From Hawksworthiomyces lignivorus (lineage: Eukaryota; Ascomycota; Sordariomycetes; Ophiostomatales; Ophiostomataceae): DNA of 64,000 nt. This document shows positions 44,341 to 54,475 of the stretch, one piece after another. Both the position numbers and the translations under genes were made by a program. The DNA lies in assembly GCA_002917075.1 (NCBI GenBank), contig NTMA01000071.1:1-64000 (forward strand), given 5' to 3'. How positions within the stretch are numbered: the stretch's first letter is position 1; every line of letters begins with the position of its first letter. The notes under the pieces were generated by a model. That model made no database searches. It had not been told where the DNA came from and worked only from the letters and a program-made list of their open reading frames with translations.

Positions 44341-45560
44341 TTGAGAAGTTGTGGTTACGTTGGTGGTTAGGTTGAGTCGAGGAGTCTGTCCCTCTCGTTC
44401 TCAGTGCCCTATGCGAATTTGCGTGAGGCTGCCTTCAGTTTTGGTAAGATGCCTGCGGGCCTTGGCTGCCTCTTTAGCTGTCCCCCATAAGTCTAAACAA
44501 GCAGCACATATACTACTAATTACCGCTAAGGCTGTAGAGCGTCGTCTATCTGAAAAAGTTTACTTAAGACGCCTTTATCATAAGATGTACTTCACTAAGT
44601 CTGTCATCAGTACTGCCTCTGAGCACTCTTTTCGACAGGTTAAACGAGCGCTGGGTACATGAGAGCTGAGGTAACATGGAAGGCATCTAAAGCTTACTAA
44701 CACATGCCAAAACATTGATTGAGTCGTTCCGTATAATTCTGAAAAGGGTCTGGACGTACGGCCTTCTTTGCTTTGGCACAAAAGCTTTTTGGAGGCCGTT
44801 ACGGCAAATATACGGTCAAAATAAACATTGGAGCATCATGATTGTTACTGCCAAAGTGGCCACTCGAAAGCCACGGGTCTTTGAAGTTAGCCGTCGAAAG
44901 TGTCTCTTTTTGGTTTGAGAGTATTTGGAGTTGACGCCCAACAGTCGGGTTTGATTATGAGGAACGACGAGATGTGTGTTATTAACACGCTTAGATGAAG
45001 AATTTGATGATATCTACAACGTACGAGTATGTTATCTCTCAAGACAAGTAAGGCAAGAAATCATTCGGCAGGCTCTTTTACGGCCGTTTTTCAGGAGCTA
45101 GTGGCAAACACCCTGTAGCGGACTTTCTGCTTAAGAACAAAAAAAAAAAAAAAGCTGACATACCACAACAAAAACAATATATCGCGAATATACTTGTGCC
45201 CGTATGCTTCATGAGCTCAATCAACAAATTTCATATTTTCGTAATGAAGATGGTGAGATACTTATTTTCATACGAGGACACGATAACGCCATGCGCACGC
45301 CCAGAGGGCTGCCGCTGAAGGACTCAGTCATCGCGACATTCCATTCCTTGCTTGGCATTTCGCTAGCCCTGATTTGAATGCAGCTGAGAAAATATTAGAA
45401 CTGGATGAAAGAGTATCTAACCTACTTGATGATGCCCCGTTGCAGAAGAAGCATTCCAAGAGTGGGTTCAAGAAGCCTGGGATGCTGCCCTTCCTGGGAC
45501 CATCTGGCAACGCGAATTAGCTCTTGCATATGTGACAGAAGCTTCAGGCAGTAATAGATG
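44341..45560 (+). pseudogene. Degraded Tc1/mariner-type (DDE_3) transposon remnant
   Basis: Conceptual translation, broken by stops and frame changes, shows transposase pieces. At 44525-44660 there is a helix-turn-helix/linker segment (AKAVERRLSEKVYLRR, then EHSFRQVKRAL). At about 45320-45560 the C-terminal catalytic block reads FLAWHFASPDLNAAEKI, then EAFQEWVQEAWDA and TIWQR, like the SPDLNPIE and EWDALP motifs of fungal Tc1/mariner elements. The middle part is eroded. No intact frame, so the element is dead. Terminal inverted repeats and the target duplication were not found by eye. Confidence 0.7.
45139..45153. repeat. Homopolymer A15 within the transposon remnant
   Basis: Fifteen A following TTAAGAAC, inside the decayed transposase region. 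Confidence 0.7.
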
Positions 45561-47562
45561 CTAACGGAAGGGAGACACGAAACTACGGGTAGGTACGGTA
45601 TGGTGACTCGGCATTACTGCAGTTCTCCACTCAATGGATGTGCTGTAGCTAGGATGAATGTGGAAATGGAAATCGTGGTGATGTTTAGTGGCAAAGCAGC
45701 TATCTGCTTGGTGGGGGTTTGAACTGTCGCTATCCCCCCCTCGTACGAGTACCATTTGTATTGCGGGGAGAGGCACCGAGCTATGAGGTTAGTTCTATCC
45801 CCACGAAAAACTATCACCGTAAATTCCCCGAATATCACGGCGATAGCGTTCAAAACTGAGTATCTGGCTAGCTGATCGGGCTCTGTCACCTCTTCAAGCA
45901 TGAAGAAATTTCATCACGGAGTAGTTTAGGGGTTAAATCGTTAATTATTTTACCTCGCCACGTAAGTTCTTCAGCCATTGATGTTAAGCTTCGCAATCAC
46001 GTAGAACACTTTGGACGAACATAATTTTAAGAACTACGAAATGGCTTTTTCAATAGGTAACAAATCAAATAAAACATTGCGGTTAAAAACATAAACAAAG
46101 AAAGAAAGAAGGGAATATAAGTTCTAACATCCTGTCTGACCATGTACAATATTGCCTTATTTGTGTTATGACTTCGCAGGGACCGTTTTGCAGTGCGGGG
46201 TTTTCCGGCGGGGATAGAGGCTGGGTGACTGTGAGACATTCACACGTTTGACACACAGCGTTGGAATGCGGCGCTGTAGTGGAGCACGTGGTCAATTGCG
46301 GCGGTTGATCCTCATTAAGCTTAATGTGGCTCAGAAACGGCTTAGGTTGACGGCGTTTTTCCAGTGTTGCGTGTAAGTAGCAGCAACGCCAGGAGGGAAT
46401 CGTTCAGCGCCTTAATCATAACTGGCATCACTAAAGGCAACATTCAGAAGACATACCGCGCCTTGGCAGACTTTGATTCAACATTGCTGGCAATCTGTTG
46501 CGTGGTCTTAACCTTGTATTTGAAGGCGAAAGTTCAGTATTCGATCCACTCGTTGCGGCTCCGAATAGAACGCCCTTCACTCTCACAGCCGCGAACCGCG
46601 TAAGTTGCGGCGAGTATGTTAGGGGCATTGCCCCTGCAGTGTGGCCAACGTCGCAGTTGGCTCCCATTCTAATACGTACTCGTTGATCCACACAAGCCAC
46701 AACGGTTACTGGATTTCTTCGGGTTTCGACGCACGCTGAAGTCGATTATCTCCAATGATGTTGGTTCATTAGGTAATGGGTGAGACTCACTGGGAGATAT
46801 ACTGGTCATTTTAGAACCCTTCTCGAATCGCCAGTTCCGTCGAACAGCAAGCAGAACATCCCCACGAAACTCGAAAACCCCCCACTTATGGCAGTTTTTC
46901 TTAGTGCTACGTGGGGTAAGAATATCTTGCACAACGACATTTTGCCACTGGCCGGTTTTGAGTACCAAAAGAGTGACCAGCATTACTTTAGTATTCTCCA
47001 CGAATAAGACGAATAGCGCGTCAGGAGACGGAGAAGACGTGGATTCATAATTTGCTGACAGTGAAATAGATCGGAATACATGAAGTACAAAAGCCCTAAT
47101 TAATAAGCTAACGCGCTGGATCCACATCCACCTACTTCGAAAGTCCCACTACAGCTCAGAAAGCCATTAGCTCACGGCGATGCCTCTGAACTACGATGGG
47201 GTGGCCGAGCAAGCAAAAAGGAGTCGAGAATTGGCAGATGGGGGCAAGAGTTGATCTCGCGAGGTCTGTCAGGCACAGGCGTTCGCCTCCAACGTTCAGA
47301 ATAACGCCCCAGGTTTTCCCCGCACCCACTCTCGCGGCCATATGGAGCCAACCCCTTCTCAATAGGAATATTGTCGGTTGATAGAAATATATATAAGAGA
47401 ACAGCATCGCTCGTTCCTCAAAACTCACAACGGACCTTTCTTCCACTGCCACTCTATTTCCAGCCATCACAATATCACATTTTTATTGCCAGTGCTTGTG
47501 TTTTACTTATTGGCAGACTGTGATTTATTAGTGACCGGCCATTACCGTTCTATTCCAACAAT
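45561..47562. other. Gene-poor region, MFS promoter
   Basis: About 2 kb. Several open frames up to 152 codons (for example minus strand 46669-47127) have no recognisable domain and irregular composition, so none is accepted. The last 200 bp are the promoter and leader of the Dal5-type transporter. Confidence 0.4.
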
Positions 47563-49203
47563 ATGGCTGACATCTCTGAAGACAAAATACACAGTACCGT
47601 GCAAAATGAGTACACTCTTGCTCCAGCCATTTCCCAATATGAGGCAGCACCAACGAAGCTCGCCGAAGCACGGATTGAATTGACTGAGGAAGACGTAAGT
47701 CGTATACTTTTTCACCTCATATATGAATCTTGTATCACTAACAGATCAACGTAGAGCAAACGAATTCGCAGAAAGACAGATCGGGTCATCCTGGCCATCA
47801 TTGTGTGGGCCTACTTCCTCCAGATTCTCGACAAATCCGTCCTCGGCTATGCTGCAATCTTCACTCTCAAGCAAGATAATCACCTTACCGGATCTCAGTA
47901 TTCTCTGATCTCGAGTGCCACAGCTATCTCTCAGCTAGCCTGGCAGCCATTCTCGTCCTACTTGATCGTCAAAGTACCCCATCGCATACTCTTCCCTGTC
48001 CTTGTATTTTGCTGGGGCTCGGTCCAGGCAGGCATGGCAGGCTGTTCTTCATTCGGCACGCTCTTTGCTTGTCGTTTTCTCCTCGGACTCTTCGAGGCGG
48101 GCTGCTTCCCACTCTTCAGTATCATGGTTGGTCAGTGGTACCGCCGGTCTGAGCATCCTGTTCGCATTGCTGCGTTCTACGCGACAAATGGCATTGCAAC
48201 AATCGTCGCCGCGGCAATTTCATACGGCCTTTCTCACCTCCACAACCCAGCTCTGGCAGCTTGGAGAATTCTCTTCATGCTCGCTGGTCTGATCACCGTG
48301 ATTTCCTCTATTCCAATGTGGTTCTTCCTTGCTGAGGACGTGTCTACGGCTTGGTTCCTGACGGAAGATGAGAGACTCAAGGCCGTGGAGCGGCTCCGTG
48401 CGAACCAGAGCGGATACACTACTCGCAAGTTCAATGTGAGACATATCTTGGAAGCTGCTTTGGAGGTCAAGTCATACTTGTGGATTGGTATGACTCTGTG
48501 TCTCAATGTTTGTGCCCAGGTGGTCAACACTTTTGGGCCTTTGATTTTGAGCGGTATTGGCTTCGACCAGTACAAGACGACTCTTCTGAACATGCCATTC
48601 GGTGCTATGCAGATTATCACCATCTTGCTCTCTGCTTACGCCTGCCAGAGATTCAAAGTCAAGTCTGTCATCTGTCTCGCTGTGAGCCTTCCCCTCATCG
48701 CCGGTGTAGCGATTCTCTACGCTGTTCCTCGCGAAACCAAGTATACCGCAAAACTTTTAGTTGGCTATTACCTTCTTGCTTTCCTCTTCGGTGGTAACTC
48801 GCCAATCGCGTCTTGGATGATTGGAAACACGGGTGGCTCCACAAAGAAGTCGGTAGTAATGTCCATGTACAATGCCGCCTCTGCCGCCGGCAATATTATC
48901 GGCCCCCTCCTGTTCTCGGCGAATGATGCGCCGCATTATCTCCCCGGTCTGCGCAGCGTTCTAGGTATCGCTGTCACGTTCGCCTCGGTAGTTATCATTC
49001 AGGTCGTGGTTCTGAAGTTCCTCAACAACTCACACAAACGCAGCCGTGTCGCAGAAGGAAAGCCGGCCGTGATCGTGGACCACAGTATGGACTCGCGATA
49101 TGTTGCTATGGAGGAGGATAACGAGGAGGGTGCTCGTCTTGGTGACAATGCATTTAAGGATCTGACGGACAAGCAGAATAATGAATTTTTGTATATTTAT
49201 TAA
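47563..49203 (+). CDS. MFS transporter, Dal5/anion:cation symporter family
   Basis: Exons 47563-47694 and 47755-49203, 526 residues, 12 membrane segments. Landmarks of the allantoate-permease (Dal5) group: KTDRVILAIIVWAYFLQILDKSVLGYAAIF, GSQYSLISSATAISQLAWQPFSSYL, RFLLGLFEAGCFPLFSIMVGQWYRRSE, and TGGSTKKSVVMSMYNAASAAGNIIGPLLF. Members import allantoate, nicotinate, pantothenate, biotin and related organic anions, so the substrate is open. A cytosolic tail with acidic repeats ends the protein. It stands alone, far from enzymes. Confidence 0.92.
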
Positions 49204-50188
49204 TTTTTCAAGCATATAAGCGGCTTTGCAACAAGGACAACTAGAGATCTGCAGCTTTGCTTTAGTTATGACGTGGATGTTGGAATGAATAAGTAATAAC
49301 TTAAATTGGTTTAAAATTTTATCAAAAGTTTTTTTTTTTTTTTTTCCGTCTGGGATTATTTCTTCCATTGAGTCGAACTAGTCTTGTAAGCTTTGGTATG
49401 GATAGGTATCATAAAAGTCGTCGGAGAGGTATGGTCTGGACAAGATACACTCTTTATTTACTCCATTAAATTATTATATCGAAATTGAAACACATTTATA
49501 AAAATTTATTTGACAACGTGAGTCAAGTCAGGGCTTTTTTACGACAGACTCGTAGATATTTTCTTCTATTTTTAAATAAAGTCAGATAACTTTCCAGCAA
49601 CGCACATCTACACGTCTTTTTCTACGCCCTTTTGGACATGTTTACTGTGTTAACTGATTTACAGCCGCAGGGCAAGCGGAGAAAGACGGCAATGTACACG
49701 CCTGATTTCTTATTCTCCCGCATTCTTAATCGAAGTGGCTATTCTCACATCTACCTATTTTGCCCCAACAGACACACCTCGTAATTACCCGGGACAATTG
49801 TCGATTTTTGCGCCCGCAGATGTGCATCACCGAAGTGGATCTCGTGAAATCGTAAGCTAACTGCTGGAGGTCATCACAATTGAAGGATTCTTGTTTAAAT
49901 TATGTCGAACTGGCTGTTCTTAACTCACATATCAGTTTATATGAAGGCTTTTCATTCCTCTTTTATTTTGTCTTTCTTACGTTCTCTTACTCTTCTTTCC
50001 GCTTCCAAGCTGCCACCCTCTTAAAGATGTTAGGCACATTCATGAGTCTTTTCTATAGAGTGCCTACGCCACATCCCTGACGACACTGCATCCGATCTTT
50101 TCCCTTAAATCTTAAACTTGTCTCGTACGATCCTCCCCCTTCCCCCTTCTCATTTTTAAAGAAAAAGGAAGAAGTGAGGAATTCTACC
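49204..50188. other. Intergenic
   Basis: About 1 kb of AT-rich DNA with a T17 tract at 49329-49345; the last 250 bp are the CT-rich promoter and leader of the next gene. Confidence 0.45.
49329..49345. repeat. Homopolymer T17
   Basis: Seventeen T in the 3' flank of the Dal5-type transporter gene. Confidence 0.7.
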
Positions 50189-50959
50189 ATGAGAACAGCC
50201 TCGCTGATAGCGCTTGCCACTTCGGTGGCGTCAGCTACTTTTACACAATCATACCGGAGAGGCTCGTCCGGGGTCAGTCTTTGCAATGAACAAGCCACTT
50301 CTGTCACGGCGCAACTCTCTGTGTCCACGGCCGGCGAAGGGTCCGACATGACGTGGGCGACAGTCGATACTCTGGCGAATCTGGGCGCTATGTTGAGCCA
50401 CAAGACCAACTGCGATTTGCAACGGGCATTCTTGTACCAAAAGGGCCCGGTTGTGGGATTCTATTCGGGAGCGGCTATTGACAATATTGGCACGGCGGGA
50501 GCGATCATAGCGGCAGCCATCGCCGTGGCTAACAACTCGGTCACAGGCTCGCCCGAGGCTTTTTTTGTCCAGCGTTGCACGAGCGAAAGTACGACAGAAC
50601 ACGCGGCGAGCAATGCAGCCGGAAATACAACAGCAAGGTACACGTTTGGGGTCGCTGTGGGCACCGGCGGCAACATGACGTGGACCAAGAAGGCGGTTGA
50701 CGCTTGGGAGGCGGGCGCATGCTTGGACGCGTCGATTTTTGCGTCGCTGTCGTTGGCCGGCGGCGTCAACAGTACGACAGTGGCGGGCATTACCGTGTGG
50801 GAATCCTCGCATCCGCCGGCTACGCTACAGAATCTGACAGATCCCGGCGGCAACACGTCGTCCGTTCACTCCCCGTCTTCCTCGTCCATATCGTCCAGGT
50901 CTTCCGCTCCCTCTGTCTTTTTTCTCTTCTTCTCTTTGCTTTTCTTGTCTCTTGTCTAA
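50189..50959 (+). CDS. Secreted, probably GPI-anchored protein of unknown function
   Basis: Intronless, 256 residues. Signal peptide MRTASLIALATSVASA is followed by a mature domain with three or four Cys, several NxS/T sites and repeated Gly/Ala segments (DNIGTAGAIIAAAIAVANN). The C-terminus has a Ser-rich stretch and then a purely hydrophobic tail (FFLFFSLLFLSLV) ending the protein, the layout of a GPI-attachment signal. Predicted cell-wall or surface protein. No domain name recognised. GC-rich against an AT-rich surround, which supports real coding selection. The ATG at 50189 is used; nothing upstream in frame offers a better start. Confidence 0.82.
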   Translation: MRTASLIALATSVASATFTQSYRRGSSGVSLCNEQATSVTAQLSVSTAGEGSDMTWATVDTLANLGAMLSHKTNCDLQRAFLYQKGPVVGFYSGAAIDNIGTAGAIIAAAIAVANNSVTGSPEAFFVQRCTSESTTEHAASNAAGNTTARYTFGVAVGTGGNMTWTKKAVDAWEAGACLDASIFASLSLAGGVNSTTVAGITVWESSHPPATLQNLTDPGGNTSSVHSPSSSSISSRSSAPSVFFLFFSLLFLSLV

Positions 50960-52557
50960 TTTCTCCCTTTTTTAAATTAACAAAATAAATCGGCGGATCT
51001 TGCAGTGGAAAAATATATCAAAATTTAGGTGAGAGGAGCTTAATGTAGTAAGTGCGCTATTGGCGATTTGTAATAGAAACAGAGATAAGACTTGCAATCT
51101 TTGGATGTGTCAGATACTGTAAAGTGTGCACACTGGTAACCCATCGTTGACTTAATAGTCCTTTAGGTTTGGTTTAAAAAACGCCTCATTGTGATAAATA
51201 GTCTCCATTTTTTGGAGTTGGCTTTTAATTCATTATTATAGTGAATCTAGCCTTACGTAGTCCTCACAGGGTTCTCTTTATGCGATTGTAATGTGGCTTT
51301 GCTTTTAGTAATGACTTAGATAGCTGGAATACGCGAATAAAAAAAATTTAAACGCATTAAAATACATACACAAAACGACGTCTGCATTGGATTATTTCAG
51401 TTATTTTTAACCTCAACGTTTATACTTTAAATTGTTGTATGTACATAGGTTGGAATAAATTTAGGTATCAAATTTGTACTTTTAATGACGGAGGTGTTTG
51501 AGCAGTGAACCAGGCTGACCTTGGTGGTGGGTCAAGCCAAGCTTTTCTACCATTTGTTATGAGTATTTTCATTTTTTGTCATCAAATAAATTTAGACAAC
51601 TTTCTAGCACCGCATGTCTACAAATTCAATTCAAAATCATGTACTATAGATCTTAATTTAGGCACTAGGAAGGAGGATTGGCTTGGTGTCAATGTAGATT
51701 CCGAAACGGAAGAAGGCTTTGAGGCCATACAGCGCGCTGAGGCTGCTCAACTAGTAGTATATAAGCAATTATTTTCGTCTTGCCTAACCAAAATCAACGT
51801 CTACTCCGTCCTTGTAGGTTAAATCTTGGCCGTTTTACTAAGGCTCATGAAGATGAAATGCGATAGGTAGAACAACATGCTCAAATCTGCTAAAAGTTTA
51901 CAGGTCCCGTGAACATAAATGCTCCCCCGTGTAAAGGCTGATCTTTGTAACTGGCTCGCTTGTATGCATGTGAGTTCCAAGCAACCATCAAGTTATCTCT
52001 TACAACTCCCAATCATGCTTAGATTTAGTAATGCAATTAAAAAGTGGTATCAGAGTATGAGGCTCTGCGCTATTATCGCTCTCCAGATGGGTGCCTGGAG
52101 AAGAATCACAATCACATTGGCTGCCCTAGACATCAAGAAGAATGATGGACAATTACGCGTACAAGCCCCGCAAAAAAAAACAAAAAGTAACCCATATGAA
52201 CCGACGAGGCTTGTGATTCGTGCTTTCAATATATTTCAAGTGTTAAATTCTCACGTTTAGATACTACTTGGATAATATTCCTTCAGAGATAGAATCAAAA
52301 TTGGAAAAAAATTTACCTGATGCCTACATTATTACGCAAGAACCTCCACATAATTTGCGCGGCGTGAGAAAGTTATGCGAGAGCTGGTAACCTTTATAGC
52401 CAGGTGAGTTTTGATTCTCGGTCTCATAGTTTCACTCCAAGCCTAGGAGAAAGTAGCAGAGAGACTAACTCTACATGGTCAGATTTTTGAGTATTGTTTC
52501 ACTCATTTTTATTTAGGGGCTGTTTCTCATACATGATTTACTATATTATTTGAAGAA
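50960..52557. other. AT-rich gene-poor region
   Basis: About 1.6 kb. Open fragments at 51505-51822, 51919-52260 and about 52270-52390 (containing AYIITQEPPHNLRGVRKLC) may be remains of an old gene, but frame changes and stops separate them and no family was recognised. Confidence 0.4.
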
Positions 52558-52767
52558 ATGGACTGTGATTGCGGCTGCGATTGTTGTGAAGATTGTTGCT
52601 GTGATTGCGATCAAGGCACCTGTGGAGGCGAAGAATGCTGTGATGTATGTGGCAAATGTTGCTCTGATTGCAGCTGTGAAGCAGGCTGTAATGAGTGCTA
52701 TTGCGACGCCTGTGACAGTGAATGTGGAGGATGTGACTGTGGAAGTTGTGATGATAACGACGATTGA
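52558..52767 (+). CDS. Cysteine-rich acidic mini-protein, metallothionein-like
   Basis: Sixty-nine codons with 25 Cys (36 percent), arranged as CxC, CC, CCC and CxxC clusters, plus many Asp/Glu and Gly. It has no aromatic residue except one Tyr, no Met beyond the start, and no signal peptide. This composition fits an intracellular metal-thiolate protein; the acidic character is unusual. Codon use supports coding: Cys uses both TGT and TGC, Asp both GAT and GAC, and Gly GGC and GGA, which a simple DNA repeat would not do. The other forward frame is also open across the segment, so caution is needed. Not matched to a named metallothionein subfamily. Confidence 0.6.
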   Translation: MDCDCGCDCCEDCCCDCDQGTCGGEECCDVCGKCCSDCSCEAGCNECYCDACDSECGGCDCGSCDDNDD

Positions 52768-53251
52768 TGTACCAAAACCGACAAAAACGGTGTCGTGCGT
52801 CGCAGTTCTTGGGTGTCACTATAGTCACGAGAAAATATTGCGGCACTCTCCTTGGCTCAGAGATATCAGGGCCACAAGGCACAGCGGGGCTCTCCGATAT
52901 ATGGATCCACGAGATTTTCATTGGTAGCTCCTCCAGAATCTCTGCGGGTGACGCCGTTCAACTCAAAACCATCTCAAAGAAGAATCATGGTCTAAAAAAA
53001 TCAACCCATTTGAATCTCATGTTTATGTGGAATACATATGCAAAGCTGAATTTGTTTTTGTTGTCGCAATAACCGATCTAAAGACATATGTATGTATGAA
53101 GTATTAAAACGGGCAGCCACAGGTACAAACTAACGAATATATTGAAGGAGCTGAAGCTTAAATTGATAATGTGAGCCGTAACTCATCTGCTAATTTTAAG
53201 GAAAAGTAAAAAAAAATCATTAGGCACAGATAGAACAACGCCAGTTTCTCA
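52768..53251. other. Intergenic
   Basis: Between the Cys-rich frame (+) and the two-domain secreted protein gene (-). No further gene recognised. Confidence 0.45.
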
Positions 53252-54475
53252 TCAAGCCGGCTGACCGACGCCGCTGGGTGCCGACGCGCATGGGTTCGGC
53301 ACATCCGCCACAACTGCAATATTTGTGATCTCTACGGCGCTGGGTGGGTCTGCGTACGCAGAATCGTTGAGGTAGCAGTGCAGCTGGATCTCTAGCGCGG
53401 TAGCTAGGTACAGGAAGGAGAAGGTCAGCCAAGTATTCAGAGGATCCTCGCTGATGTCGTGGGTCTGGTCGAAGTCGCCAATCTGGCAGCCAAACTGGTT
53501 GTGCTGGGCACTGTTTTCCAGTACACGGTACTGGAGGCTGACGCTGTAGTTGTCGCCAACAGCAAATTGGGCTAGATCAGTGCCGATGCGGGCATCGCTA
53601 GGCTCCGCGCCGCTCAGGGCCAGCTCAACGCAGGAGCCGTAGTCCGGACAGTCATTGAGATATGTCAGTGACGCCTGCCCCGTCACGCTACTGGACCAGA
53701 GGTCCCTAGCGTCGCTCAGGTCGCCGTCGACGACGAGGTTGCCGCAGGGGTTGAAAGTCGGAACGGAGAGCAAGGACGAAGAGGTCGACGAAGCCGACCC
53801 GCACGAGGCTGCCACGAACACGACTTCCGTAATCTCCACGGCGGTAGACCGGCCGTTAGCGGTAGTGTCTGACAGAGAGCAAGCTATGTTTACAGAGTCA
53901 CCGAGGGCGACGTAGTCGAATCCATATGTCAGCCATATGCCGAGGGGCTCCCCCGTGAGATCAATAAGTTGAGTAGAATCCGTGTCAAGTGCACAGTTGA
54001 ACTGGACGGGTCCGCCGTTCGTTGCCAAAACGCGGTATTGCACGCTGAAATGATATTTGCGGCCTGGAGTAGCGCCAGTCACCTGTTGACTGACCACGGC
54101 AGTAGCATCAGATAAGCCGATGACGGCCAGTTGGGCACAAGAGCTATAGCCACCACAGTTGCTGAAGTACGAGACGCTGGCTGCCGACCCGTCCTCTACG
54201 TCTTTCCAGTGCAGCTTGCCGGTTCTCAGCTCGTTGTCGATGACGAGGTTGCCACAGGGATTTGGGACCACAGAAGACAAAGGGGGAATGCCTGATGATG
54301 AAGGCACAGGCGGCTCAGAAAAAGGCGGGATAGTAAAGCTGGTCGAGGACGGCCGAGCTGTTGAATTTGCTACCGATGACGATGATGATGGCAGAATAGT
54401 TGGCTGGCACCGCGAGGCAACAGTGACGCCAGCCAAAAGCAGATTGATGGCTGCAATAAGACTGAATGCCTTCAT
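53252..54475 (-). CDS. Secreted protein with two tandem copies of one domain
   Basis: Intronless, 407 residues. Signal peptide MKAFSLIAAINLLLAGVTVAS, then a Ser/Pro-rich linker (28-70). Two related modules of about 140 residues follow. Both open with NPCGNLV and an acidic turn, then W, a Cys-x3-7-SC-x-LA block (YSSCAQLAV; YGSCVELAL), and a later VSLQYRVL/FSVQYRVL strand with FNC/FGC and TWLTFSF/IWLTYGF. Layout resembles galactose-binding-like or carbohydrate-binding beta-sandwich modules, but no named family was recognised. Second copy ends near the C-terminus. Probably cell-wall or extracellular. Confidence 0.82.
   Translation of the reverse strand: MKAFSLIAAINLLLAGVTVASRCQPTILPSSSSSVANSTARPSSTSFTIPPFSEPPVPSSSGIPPLSSVVPNPCGNLVIDNELRTGKLHWKDVEDGSAASVSYFSNCGGYSSCAQLAVIGLSDATAVVSQQVTGATPGRKYHFSVQYRVLATNGGPVQFNCALDTDSTQLIDLTGEPLGIWLTYGFDYVALGDSVNIACSLSDTTANGRSTAVEITEVVFVAASCGSASSTSSSLLSVPTFNPCGNLVVDGDLSDARDLWSSSVTGQASLTYLNDCPDYGSCVELALSGAEPSDARIGTDLAQFAVGDNYSVSLQYRVLENSAQHNQFGCQIGDFDQTHDISEDPLNTWLTFSFLYLATALEIQLHCYLNDSAYADPPSAVEITNIAVVADVPNPCASAPSGVGQPA

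Noticed and set aside
43960..45650. TACAGC and its complement at both sides of the transposon remnant as inverted repeats
   Set aside because: Only six bases match, which is expected by chance.
46669..47127. 152-codon minus-strand frame
   Set aside because: No domain, no supporting neighbour and irregular composition in gene-poor DNA.
51919..52390. Open fragments possibly from an old gene
   Set aside because: Interrupted by stops and frame changes; no family identified.
52541..52927. Alternative frames over the Cys-rich gene, on both strands
   Set aside because: They are hydrophobic or His/Asn-rich by-products of the TGT/GAT-rich sequence; the Cys-rich frame has the more coherent composition and a natural ATG and stop.
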